Shown piece after piece: positions 27,087-35,921 of a DNA stretch of 64,000 bases. The stretch is from DASQZK01 sp963771005 (GTDB lineage: Bacteria; Bacteroidota; Bacteroidia; Bacteroidales; GCA-2748055): the NCBI GenBank assembly GCA_963771005.1, contig CAVYRO010000008.1, forward strand, positions 1,240,001-1,304,000, in the 5' to 3' direction. Under the pieces are notes generated by a model. It was not told the origin of the DNA. It was given only the letters and a program-made list of their open reading frames with translations, and made no database searches. Position numbers and translations under genes: made by a program. The number at the start of each line of letters is the position of its first letter. The stretch's first letter is position 1.

Positions 27087-30000
27087 TTACCGGTCATGAA
27101 AACTAATATACCTCCCCGTCCGCGGCAGCACGGTCAGCGTGATGCTGTACCATCCTCCGCCAAGCGCTCTTACCGGGATGATCTCATCGGAAGCCAGGTC
27201 ATAGCCCTCTCTGGCAGGAGTATTCAATTTCACTTTGAACTCCTGCACCACCTCATGATCGAGATGACTGTACAGTAAAAGGTATTCCTTATCTTCCCGT
27301 CTTACCAGGGCTTTATAAATATTGAGCTGTCCACTGCTGATCTCCAGGGGTGAAAGACCGAGAGCCTGCGCCAGGCGGACCAGCATATGTGTGCCAATGC
27401 GTTCCTGCTTAAAATAGTTCAGCTTACCGTCGAATGAATCTTCGTGATTATCCCATCCTGCAAGGAGGATCGCGCCTTTACCGAGTTTTCGCTTTACAAG
27501 AACAGGGTTATTGTTCCGGTCCCTGAGCAACACCTCCCCATCACCACTCACGGACACTGCTTCTCCTTTTGCACTCCCGCCTCCGAAATTCCCGGGAAAT
27601 TCAACCTCCCTGGATTTTCTTTCGCCATATTCGACATCTTCGATCCCCATCACCTTACGCAGAAAAGGGCCGGGAAGGTTACTGCGCCCTTCAACGCAGG
27701 TATTAGGGAAGACCACGATTGTCAGACCCTTTTCCACGCTTTCTCTTAAAAGCCAGTACCAGTTTTCATCTTCGGGGAGAAGCGATCCGGCGGTATTTAC
27801 CGTGCCAACACTGGATACCAGCTCATCGTCGGGCAGTACCATGAGATCATAACATGAAAAATCGAACCGGTGGGCAAATCCAAGCAGGTCGACGCGCTGG
27901 TCCATCCTTGCTCCCACCTGGCAGGCAGACTGAAAATTATTCCAGTTCACCATGTCGAGCATGGCTATCCGTGCAGGCGTCTGCGCGGCACCCATGATGG
28001 TCCGGCGGATGAATCCCGCCTTTGCGATACCGTCAGGATCGACGGCAAGGTCGGGTCCGGGAATGGAGAAATAATTTGCATTGTATCTCAGCGAACCAAA
28101 GAGAGCATCGTCGAATTCCTTAAAACCTCCCCCCACCTGCCAGGGTTCCCCGCCCCATTTGGGCCCCGAATTATGGAGCTCGGTATATTTCGGGTCAAAT
28201 TTTTTCTCTTCGTACCAATGCCTGGCCTTGACATCATACCAGCTCGAAGCCAGGTCGGCGATCGATCCCAATCCATGCCCGGGAAGATCTTCCGGCACCT
28301 TTGCCGGCGCATTTTTAGCACATATTTCATGAACTATCTTCATTCCCTGCTCTATGCTCCACCGCCGGAAATTCAGGTATACACGCCATGGTGCTTCATT
28401 TTCGGCAAACGGGACAGGTACCTTGTCCCAGGAGGGAAATTCCATTCCGTAAAGCCGGGAGACTTCTCCAAGGCTGTAATCCTGGTGATTTCTCAGGTAC
28501 CTGGAAAAAGCGGCCTTTTCGTACTCCGAATAATCGAAAAGATCGGGCGGGTTCACATAGTAATAATAGCCATAAGGAAAATCGGAGTTGCCGAAATCGA
28601 GGATGAATTTTGTAAGCATTTTGCTGTCTGAAAAACGGCGGGTAAAGGTATCGATCATCCCGAAATAATGATCCCGGTAAAAAGGACTCCAGAGGGTGGG
28701 ATGAAAACCCTTGTTCCCTTCCCTGTCGATGGCGGGTTCTTTCAATGTCCACCATGGGACACCGCCGTCGCCCAGGCCCGAGCCCTGCGTTGTGGCAAAC
28801 ATCCAGAAGGCAATGGGGATGTTTTCCTCCCCTGCGAATTTCAGCATATCCGCAGGTATTCGCCAGTCGTAGATCCCTGGCTCCGGTTCTACATCCTCCC
28901 ACGGTATGTTTGCCCGGAGATATTGCAGACCCAGTTTTTTCATCTGTACCGTGAAATATTTGAAGGGCTCAGAGACTTTCGGTTCCCGGAACGACCAGTA
29001 GGTAGAATACCCGAATCCCGGAAAGGATGCCGCATCCGGGGGGAGAACGTATTCAACGGTGCTGTCCAGGGCTTTCGTTGTCCCTCCTATGGAAGCTGTC
29101 AGCAGATAATGGTACGTGCCAAATGATCCGGGAGACGCAAGTTCGGTGATGAGGATGATCTCGTGTGCCGGGATCACCTTCCGGTCGAGGTGAAATAATT
29201 CCCGTCCGGAACCTGATTCCGTCAGGATAATATCATTGATACTCACGCTGCGACCCGAAAGGTTCCTGATCCTGAGGTATATCTTATCTTCCCCATCCGG
29301 CTTATGTACGCGGGTGAGTCCGATAGCTCCCGCAATGTCAGGGGTTTGACGGATCCATTCAGCCATATTGCGGATCAGTGTATCGCAACCTTTCCAGTCC
29401 CGGGTGAGCATTCCGGGATCCCAGGTCCATTTACGCTGATATGCCCCGTCGACATTTTCCCGGGGTTCACCCCCGTTGAACCCGTATACACAGAGACGCG
29501 CCCCCAAAAACTTCTCACATTTTCTTTCGACGGCCATCACCGGGGAAAGGGCCCAGGCATCGGAATTATTCTGAATAAGATTGTAAGTTTTATCGGGGGG
29601 AAAGGCCGTGACGGAGACGGAAGGCATGGGATGTCCCTGAAAATATTCCTTATCGGGTAATGATTTCAGGATTTCCCTGCCCTTTGCGGTCAGTCCTTCG
29701 ACATTGACACTACCCCCACCGCGCGTAAGGTAAAAATCCGAGGACTGCATATTGCGCAGGGGGTACCATTTATCCTTATTTGGAAGATCCCCGATGAAGA
29801 AAAGCCCGCCCCCCTCGGAGTGAAAGCGGATCATTGCCTGCAGGGCCTTCTCGGAAAAATTTCCCTTCAGGTACGGAAGGATTAAAAGTTTTGTTTCCGG
29901 GTATGAAATTTTCTCAAGCTGTTTCGCATCAATCCTGGAAGCAACACGTTTCCCCTGTTCAAAAAGCTTCAGCACGTCAGTGGCATTGTATTCGGGCATC

Positions 30001-30113
30001 GCTGTGAAATCCTTGTCTTCAAATACCCGTATCTCCGCTTTCTGAGCATTGAGATATGAAAAAGAAAGAAAAAGTACCGTTATTACGGTCAGAATAATTC
30101 TTTTTACCAACAT
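27087..30113 (-). CDS. Large secreted clan GH-A (GH42-like) glycosidase homologue
   Basis: 1008 residues with a signal peptide (MLVKRIILTVITVLFLSFS). The N-terminal region (about 30-260) is glutamine-amidotransferase-like (SEGGGLFFIGDLPNKDKW). A TIM barrel of beta-galactosidase type begins near 370: LGLQYLRANIPWEDVEPEPG is the classic strand for clan GH-A. A second amidotransferase-like trimerisation domain follows (DLMVLPDDELVSSVG, LGKGAILLAGWDNH). Where clan GH-A enzymes have Asn-Glu as acid/base, the sequence reads ILDFGNSDFPYG, so the usual Glu is not seen there. It may be inactive or use a shifted residue. Overall length and domain order fit GH42-related proteins; the precise family is uncertain. 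Confidence 0.65.
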   Translation of the reverse strand: MLVKRIILTVITVLFLSFSYLNAQKAEIRVFEDKDFTAMPEYNATDVLKLFEQGKRVASRIDAKQLEKISYPETKLLILPYLKGNFSEKALQAMIRFHSEGGGLFFIGDLPNKDKWYPLRNMQSSDFYLTRGGGSVNVEGLTAKGREILKSLPDKEYFQGHPMPSVSVTAFPPDKTYNLIQNNSDAWALSPVMAVERKCEKFLGARLCVYGFNGGEPRENVDGAYQRKWTWDPGMLTRDWKGCDTLIRNMAEWIRQTPDIAGAIGLTRVHKPDGEDKIYLRIRNLSGRSVSINDIILTESGSGRELFHLDRKVIPAHEIILITELASPGSFGTYHYLLTASIGGTTKALDSTVEYVLPPDAASFPGFGYSTYWSFREPKVSEPFKYFTVQMKKLGLQYLRANIPWEDVEPEPGIYDWRIPADMLKFAGEENIPIAFWMFATTQGSGLGDGGVPWWTLKEPAIDREGNKGFHPTLWSPFYRDHYFGMIDTFTRRFSDSKMLTKFILDFGNSDFPYGYYYYVNPPDLFDYSEYEKAAFSRYLRNHQDYSLGEVSRLYGMEFPSWDKVPVPFAENEAPWRVYLNFRRWSIEQGMKIVHEICAKNAPAKVPEDLPGHGLGSIADLASSWYDVKARHWYEEKKFDPKYTELHNSGPKWGGEPWQVGGGFKEFDDALFGSLRYNANYFSIPGPDLAVDPDGIAKAGFIRRTIMGAAQTPARIAMLDMVNWNNFQSACQVGARMDQRVDLLGFAHRFDFSCYDLMVLPDDELVSSVGTVNTAGSLLPEDENWYWLLRESVEKGLTIVVFPNTCVEGRSNLPGPFLRKVMGIEDVEYGERKSREVEFPGNFGGGSAKGEAVSVSGDGEVLLRDRNNNPVLVKRKLGKGAILLAGWDNHEDSFDGKLNYFKQERIGTHMLVRLAQALGLSPLEISSGQLNIYKALVRREDKEYLLLYSHLDHEVVQEFKVKLNTPAREGYDLASDEIIPVRALGGGWYSITLTVLPRTGRYISFHDR

Positions 30114-30478
30114 ATAAATTCTTTGATGTATTCTCCTTTCAGTTCTTTTTTAAGAACCATACAAGCTGCTTTACCTCATGCGCAGTGTGATCTCCTCATT
30201 GCAACAGGTTCTGCCCGCATGTCCCCGCTCCCATTCCCGGTGGGTGCAAAGATAATAATCTCAAAATAACAATTTCCACATACGTTGATATGCTTATCAC
30301 TGATTTTAACGAAGGGAAGGAATGCAATATTTTTCAAAATGTCTGCATAAGGGACGGAAACGGGACAATACGTTTCCGGAGGAGTTTTTTTAATACAAAG
30401 CGCAGATAATGTGAAAAGCTGCATCCATAAAAAACTTCTGGGAGTTTGAAAATAATTTCCGCGAGAATATGATCGTAA
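30114..30478. other. Intergenic region, 365 bp, no supported gene
   Basis: It lies between the start of the GH42-like gene and the end of the kinase remnant and must contain the GH42-like promoter. An 82-codon minus-strand frame is present but shows no signal, motif or coding bias worth calling. Confidence 0.4.
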
Positions 30479-31093
30479 CTATAATACCACTTTACTGCCG
30501 GCTGGAACCTTATTTCTCAGATGTTTATTAATTTTCATCAGGAGTTCATTTCTGTTAACCGGTTTACTAATGAAATCATCGAAGCCCATTGAAGTCAATA
30601 AAAGTCCATTATAATCGAAGGTATAGGCAGTCTGTGCTATGACAGGAATATCAATATTCTTTACCCTTAAAAGCTTCATTGCATCAATTCCGTTCAAGCC
30701 CGGCATTTTGATATCCATAAGAACCACTCCCATATCCGGATGTTTTTGGATCATCCCGTATACCTTTGATCCGTCATCTGCATGATACACCCTGCAATTG
30801 GTATTATTGAGATATTCCTGCAGGAGCAGGAAATTAATTTTATCGTCTTCCGCAATTAGAATTTCAACTCCCTGAAAATCATAAATTTGGTCTTCAATGG
30901 CATTTGTTTCCTGAGCGATTATTTGGCTTTGATATTGCGCTGGTAATCTGACTGTGAATGTTGAACCAAGTCCGGGCTTACTCTCGAGGCTGATCGATCC
31001 TCCCATCAGTTCTGCCAGATTCTTACAAATGGCGAGCCCAAGTCCTGTACCTCCATAAAGCTGGCTTATCCCGGGATTCGCCTGCCGGAAATG
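30479..31093 (-). pseudogene. 3' remnant of a hybrid histidine kinase (end of ATPase domain plus receiver)
   Basis: The reading frame begins abruptly inside a kinase ATPase domain: FRQANPGISQLYGGTGLGLA at 31090 downwards, then AELMGGSISLESKPGLGSTF. It continues into a complete receiver domain (VEILIAEDDKINF, phospho-Asp in VVLMDIKMPGLNG, Lys in DDFISKPVNRNE). A stop codon lies directly upstream of the Phe, and no sensor, HisKA or N-box region precedes it. The 5' two thirds have been lost, probably by deletion or rearrangement. Expression of the receiver from an internal Met (31006) is possible but not supported. Confidence 0.8.
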
Positions 31094-31261
31094 TTATAAC
31101 AAATGACTTACCGGTAATAAAATTTAATATGCCTAGCTGTCCGGGCTGCCGTTACAGAACGTTCCACGTCAGGTCTATTCATTGCCCGAGGGATGCACCA
31201 GCCAACAGGACTGTTAAAAGCCGGAAAAAAATTGTAATATTGATGGCCTGAACCGTGCATT

Positions 31262-33424
31262 ATGATCAGAATGACAGTTTACAGAGCCGCGGGGATCTTT
31301 TTTATCCTGCTATCCTTTGCGGGCCTCCGTGCAGAGACAGGATATAAACTCTGGCTACGGTACGAGCGGGTAAAGGATGAACGGCAGCTGGAGATGATAA
31401 CCGGCATACTGAACAATATCTGTATCCGGGACTCCTCTCCCACTTTTGGCGTGATCCGGAATGAACTCATGCTTGCGTGTACCGGCTTCACCGGGAAGGC
31501 TCCGTCATTCACTCCCGTTCTCTCCGGAGGCGTCACACTGTCTGTTGCTGCCGGTTCCGGTGATCCCGCCGTACAACAGACAGGAATCGCCGGCTCGTTG
31601 GAATCGCTGGGACCTGACGGCTTCTTCATCGGTAATGTGATCCTGAAAGGGACCCGGATACTCGTCATAGCAGGCAACACCCCGGTAGGCGCCCTGTATG
31701 GTACCTTTCACCTGCTGCGGCTCCTGCAAACGGGGAAAAGCCTGCCGGTCCTCCCGGTAATTTCCTCCCCAAAAATACAATTGCGCATCCTCGACCACTG
31801 GGATAACCCCGACCGTACCGTTGAAAGGGGATATGCCGGATTCTCCATCTGGGACTGGCCCCGCCTCCCGGGATATATTGACCCGCGATATATCGATTAT
31901 GCCCGGGCCAATGCTTCCATAGGCATCAATGGAACAGTGCTCACCAATGTAAATGCCGATGCCCGTATCCTCACCCCGCAGTTCCTGACCAGGGTGGCCG
32001 CTCTTGCAGATGTATTCCGGCCTTACGGGATCCGGGTTTATCTTACCGCCAGGTTCAGTGCGCCGGTGGAACTCGGCGGACTTTCCACTGCCGATCCGCT
32101 CGATCCGGCTGTTCAAAAATGGTGGAAACAGAAATCAGATGAGATTTACAGGCTTATCCCCGATTTCGGAGGTTTCCTTGTGAAAGCCAATTCCGAAGGC
32201 CAGCCGGGTCCGCAGGATTACGGACGCTCCCATGCCGACGGGGCAAATATGCTGGCCGATGCGCTTGCCCCGCACGGAGGCGTGGTCATGTGGCGGGCCT
32301 TTGTTTATTCTGCTGAAGTGCCCGATGACCGGGCAAAGCAGGCTTACAATGAATTCAAACCCCTTGATGGCTCGTTTCGCGACAATGTCTTCATCCAGGT
32401 GAAAAACGGCCCCATCGACTTTCAGCCCCGCGAACCGTTCCACCCTCTATTCGGAGCCATGCCACAAACTCCATTGGCACTGGAATTCCAGATCACACAG
32501 GAATATCTCGGACAGGGCACTCATCTCGTATATCTTGCCCCTTTGTTCAGGGAATGCCTTACCGCCGATACCTACGTCCGTGGTGAGGGTTCAACCGTGG
32601 CAAAAGTAATTGACGGAAGCCTCGATCATCACGAACGATCTGCCATCGCCGGTGTATCCAACATCGGTACAGCTTTCAACTGGACAGGCCACCTTTTCGG
32701 ACAGGCAAACTGGTATGCTTTCGGCAGGCTGGCCTGGAACCATGAGCTCACTTCTGAAGCCATTGCCGCTGAATGGATTCCGCAAACATTCGGGAACGAC
32801 CCCGGGCTTCGGAAAACCATCCTTGAGATCATGATGGAGTCACGGGAGGCAGCCGTGAACTATATGACCCCACTCGGTCTTCACCATATCATGGGCAGCG
32901 GTCATCATTATGGCCCGGGACCCTGGGTAAGCGGCGGACGCCCTGACTGGACGGCGATCTACTACCACCGTGCCGATACCGCCGGGATAGGATTCGACAG
33001 GACGGCCACGGGAAGCAACGCCCTCGGCCAGTATGCCCCCGAAGTGCGCGAGGAATTTAAGGATCCCGAAACCTGTCCCGATAAATACCTGCTGTGGTTC
33101 CATCATTTGCCCTGGGATTTCACCATGAAATCGGGTAATACTCTCTGGACGGAACTCTGCCTTACATATGACAAGGGGGTGAAAACCGTGGATACCCTGA
33201 ATGCCTTATGGGCCACGCTCCAGGGTAAGATCGATACAGAGCGCTATGATCAGGTCTCAGCCTTCCTCCGGATCCAGCAGGAGGAAGCACGCTGGTGGCG
33301 GAATGCATGCCTCCTGTACTTCAGGCAGTTTTCACGGATGCCATTCCCCAATGAGATCGAACAGCCGGAAGGACGGCTGGAGGATTATGAGAAGATGGAA
33401 TTTCCATATGCACCGGGGATTTAA
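31262..33424 (+). CDS. aguA: Alpha-glucuronidase, GH67
   Basis: 720 residues with a signal peptide (VYRAAGIFFILLSFAGLRA). The family signature regions are all present: LRILDHWDNPDRTVERGYAG, VKANSEGQPGPQDYG with the acid Glu (about 312), VKNGPIDFQPREPFHP with Asp 386, and EFQITQEYLGQG with Glu 414. The three spacings match the catalytic trio of GH67. It removes (4-O-methyl-)glucuronic acid from xylo-oligosaccharide ends. The convergent genes on the other side (uxuA and an SDR reductase) would metabolise the released uronate after isomerisation. Length matches the family. Confidence 0.97.
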   Translation: MIRMTVYRAAGIFFILLSFAGLRAETGYKLWLRYERVKDERQLEMITGILNNICIRDSSPTFGVIRNELMLACTGFTGKAPSFTPVLSGGVTLSVAAGSGDPAVQQTGIAGSLESLGPDGFFIGNVILKGTRILVIAGNTPVGALYGTFHLLRLLQTGKSLPVLPVISSPKIQLRILDHWDNPDRTVERGYAGFSIWDWPRLPGYIDPRYIDYARANASIGINGTVLTNVNADARILTPQFLTRVAALADVFRPYGIRVYLTARFSAPVELGGLSTADPLDPAVQKWWKQKSDEIYRLIPDFGGFLVKANSEGQPGPQDYGRSHADGANMLADALAPHGGVVMWRAFVYSAEVPDDRAKQAYNEFKPLDGSFRDNVFIQVKNGPIDFQPREPFHPLFGAMPQTPLALEFQITQEYLGQGTHLVYLAPLFRECLTADTYVRGEGSTVAKVIDGSLDHHERSAIAGVSNIGTAFNWTGHLFGQANWYAFGRLAWNHELTSEAIAAEWIPQTFGNDPGLRKTILEIMMESREAAVNYMTPLGLHHIMGSGHHYGPGPWVSGGRPDWTAIYYHRADTAGIGFDRTATGSNALGQYAPEVREEFKDPETCPDKYLLWFHHLPWDFTMKSGNTLWTELCLTYDKGVKTVDTLNALWATLQGKIDTERYDQVSAFLRIQQEEARWWRNACLLYFRQFSRMPFPNEIEQPEGRLEDYEKMEFPYAPGI

Positions 33425-33457
33425 AAATAAATCAAATTATGCATTTATGTGTTGCAG

Positions 33458-33477
33458 GGACAGGTCGCGACCTGTCC
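33458..33477. repeat. Perfect 20-bp palindrome between convergent genes
   Basis: GGACAGGTCGCGACCTGTCC is its own reverse complement. It sits between the ends of aguA (plus) and uxuA (minus). It could end transcription from either side, although no strong T-run follows. The same palindrome type is widespread as an intergenic repeat, so a mobile-repeat origin is equally likely. Confidence 0.7.
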
Positions 33478-33527
33478 ATACGGGTGGTACATACGACAGG
33501 GAACACCATGAAACGGCATAATCGGGA

Positions 33528-34736
33528 TCACAACAACCTTCTGATCGCCTCCTCAATTCCTGAAATTTCGGACAGGCCCCTGAACCTGCCGATAAGGGGA
33601 TAACCCGGAGGGGAATCACGCCGGAGATCATCAAGCATACGTATACCGTGATCGGGCCGGACGGGAATGCGGTAATCGGAACGTCCGGCCGATCTGCGGC
33701 GTTCCATCTCTTTCATCAACACCAGGATCAGTTGAGGGAGATTGGCATCCCCCTCGAGATGGCCTGTCTCATGGAAATCCCCATTCTCAAAAACCGCATT
33801 ATTCCTCAGGTGGGCAAAATGAATACGGCCGGCAAAGCTCTCCGCGATGCGTTTCAGGTCGTTGTCTTTGCGTATCGACAGGGAGCCGCTGCAAAAGGTA
33901 AGGCCGTTGGACAACGAAGGGATGGCCGTGAAGATGAGGTTAAGATCATCAAAGGTGCTTACGATCCGGGGCAGACCCAGCACCGGGAAAGGGGGATCGT
34001 CGGGATGGATGCATAACCCGGTTTCGTAATTTTCGGCCACCGGCATGATATCGCCCAGGAAGGTGATCAGATTCCGTCTGAGTTCTTCCCGGCCGATATC
34101 CTCATATTCTTTCAGATGACTTAGGAATGCAGCTTTGTAATCGCCCTCACCTCCCTTGAAACTCTCCCGGTGAATAAAGGCTTGTGTCCTGACTATGATA
34201 TTATACGCAAGCTCCTCCGCTTCCTGTCCGGAAAGATCTCTACGGACCTCTTCCGCCCCGGCGATCTGTTCATCCGTATAATCTGCTTCGGCGCCCGGCC
34301 TTTTCAGAATGAAAAGATCAAAGGCAATAAATTTAAGGAGGCTGAAATTCATGACCTCGACTCCCGAAAGCAACCGGAAATTTATATCGGTGCGGATCCA
34401 GTCGATGGCCGGCATAAAATTGTAACATACAGTTTTAATGCCCTGCTCACCCAGGTTTCGTAGCGACTCACGGTAGTTTTCCGCCAGCCGGTCGTAATCC
34501 CCGGTATGCTTCTTGATCCCCTCAGAGACGGGAAGACTCTCGACCACGCGCCACTTAAGTCCTTCGTCGCCAATGGTTTTCTTAAGCGCTTTGATCCGGG
34601 CTGCCGGCCAGGCTTCTCCAGGTGGTAGGTCAAAAAGCGCCGTCACTACGCCTTCGATCCCCATCTGGCGCAGATCCCGCAGAGTTACCGGGTCGGACTC
34701 CCCAAACCACCTCCAGGTTTTTTCCAATCTTACCAT
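33528..34736 (-). CDS. uxuA: Mannonate dehydratase
   Basis: The start is set at the ATG at 34734-34736 (MVRLEKTWRWFGESDPVTL) because AAGGAGGAG stands just upstream; a longer frame begins at 34799. The product is about 402 residues, the usual UxuA length. Family motifs: VCYNFMPAIDW, LCIHPDDPPFPVLGLPRIVS with metal-ligand His, SNGLTFCSGSLS, IHFAHLRNN, and RPDHGIRML with the C-terminal catalytic Asp-His. It converts D-mannonate to 2-keto-3-deoxygluconate in hexuronate catabolism. An array of four palindromes (34851-34960) lies upstream and probably controls it. Confidence 0.96.
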   Translation of the reverse strand: MVRLEKTWRWFGESDPVTLRDLRQMGIEGVVTALFDLPPGEAWPAARIKALKKTIGDEGLKWRVVESLPVSEGIKKHTGDYDRLAENYRESLRNLGEQGIKTVCYNFMPAIDWIRTDINFRLLSGVEVMNFSLLKFIAFDLFILKRPGAEADYTDEQIAGAEEVRRDLSGQEAEELAYNIIVRTQAFIHRESFKGGEGDYKAAFLSHLKEYEDIGREELRRNLITFLGDIMPVAENYETGLCIHPDDPPFPVLGLPRIVSTFDDLNLIFTAIPSLSNGLTFCSGSLSIRKDNDLKRIAESFAGRIHFAHLRNNAVFENGDFHETGHLEGDANLPQLILVLMKEMERRRSAGRSDYRIPVRPDHGIRMLDDLRRDSPPGYPLIGRFRGLSEISGIEEAIRRLL

Positions 34737-34850
34737 GAATAGCTCTCCTCCTTTTTTATTTCTTTTCCACTTTCCTCCCATCACATCAATCCTGCTCATC
34801 CTTTCATCCGGAAAATCCTGATTCAGACTCCTCTTTATCGTGTGATTTTA

Positions 34851-34960
34851 TGTAATGCATTACAATTTTTTAACAAATTTATTGTATTGCAGTACAATTT
34901 TTTGTCAGATTTATTGTATTGCAATACAATTTTTTATGATTTTTTATGTATTGCAATACA
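34851..34960. promoter_or_regulatory. Four 14-bp palindromes at exact 32-bp spacing (operator array)
   Basis: Sites are at 34851-34864 (TGTAATGCATTACA), 34883-34896 (TGTATTGCAGTACA), 34915-34928 and 34947-34960 (both TGTATTGCAATACA). Centres are 32 bp apart each time, about three helical turns, so all four would face the same side of DNA. In the first site two symmetric bases change together and keep the dyad. The array lies between the SDR gene end and uxuA, with about 115 bp to the uxuA start. It is a likely operator for an unlinked dimeric regulator (GntR- or LacI-like); the regulator is not in the window. Confidence 0.7.
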
Positions 34961-34985
34961 ATTTTTACCCTTATTCTTTAGGAGT

Positions 34986-35726
34986 TTAAAAGCCTATGGA
35001 ATTTCCACCGTCCACCGGTAATACCACTCCGGTTATATAAGAAGCCGCTTCCGAACAAAGAAACCAGGCTGCTTCGGCCACCTCGCCGGTGGTGCCAAGT
35101 CTTCCCATGGGTGTTCGTTCAAGAACCTTCCGTTTCCTCTCCGGATCATTATCCAGGGCCTTCCTTGACATCTCCGTGGAGATGAACCCCGGTGCAAGGC
35201 AGTTCACCCGCACACCAAAAGGTGACAATTCCACTGCCATGGCACGTGTCATGCCTTCTATCGCACTTTTTGAAGCGGTGTAACCGATCACCTTCGGGAT
35301 CCCGTACCGGGATGCCATGGAGCTGATGTTCAGGATCACACCGGATCCCTGCCGGATCATGATCCCGGCCACTTCACGGGATAAGGCGAAAACAGCCGTC
35401 TGGTTGGTCAGGATCACCTTCCGGTAATCATCATCGGAAACATCCGTCATACCAGCCATATGATGAATGCCTGCATTGTTGACCAGGATATCGATTTTCC
35501 CGAATTTGGATACCACGGTATCTGCCAGACCCGGAAGTTTATCCAGTTGCGTCAGGTCGAAACAGATCCCCGAACAGAGAGGCCCCAGCCTTTCACCGGC
35601 GGCATCGAGTTTATTCTGATCCCGGCCAATGATGACGGTGGTGATGCCCCCGCCTGTAAACTTTTCCGCTATGGCGAGCCCTATTCCCGAACCTCCGCCG
35701 GTTACAACGGCAATGCTTTTTTTCAT
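34986..35726 (-). CDS. SDR-family oxidoreductase, probable fructuronate/mannonate reductase
   Basis: 246 residues of a classical short-chain dehydrogenase. Motifs: the NAD(P) motif TGGGSGIGLAIAEKF, NNAG in DILVNNAGIHHM, the catalytic Ser in LNISSMASRYG, Tyr-x3-Lys in VIGYTASKSAIEG, and the C-terminal VVLPVDGG. It stands directly upstream of uxuA on the same strand. In many Bacteroidota an SDR in this position performs the D-fructuronate to D-mannonate step, which fits here by context. Motifs alone do not fix the substrate. Confidence 0.88.
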   Translation of the reverse strand: MKKSIAVVTGGGSGIGLAIAEKFTGGGITTVIIGRDQNKLDAAGERLGPLCSGICFDLTQLDKLPGLADTVVSKFGKIDILVNNAGIHHMAGMTDVSDDDYRKVILTNQTAVFALSREVAGIMIRQGSGVILNISSMASRYGIPKVIGYTASKSAIEGMTRAMAVELSPFGVRVNCLAPGFISTEMSRKALDNDPERKRKVLERTPMGRLGTTGEVAEAAWFLCSEAASYITGVVLPVDGGNSIGF

Positions 35727-35921
35727 GAAAGACGATATTTTGAAAGATCCCTACTTTCCTGTCCTGCAATTTACCTCTTTAAAAGGAAAAATTCACAGGG
35801 TCAGCCAGACCGTTAACCCGGAACTACATAAAATTGTTGGATCTGTGATGCAATGGATCTTGTAAAACCTCCATTCCTACCCGGAAAACCGGCGGTCAAT
35901 CCTGTCCGGGTCGTGCTGCTC

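Noticed and set aside
30176..30424. 82-codon minus-strand frame
   Set aside because: No signal peptide, domain or start support in an intergenic region; probably chance.
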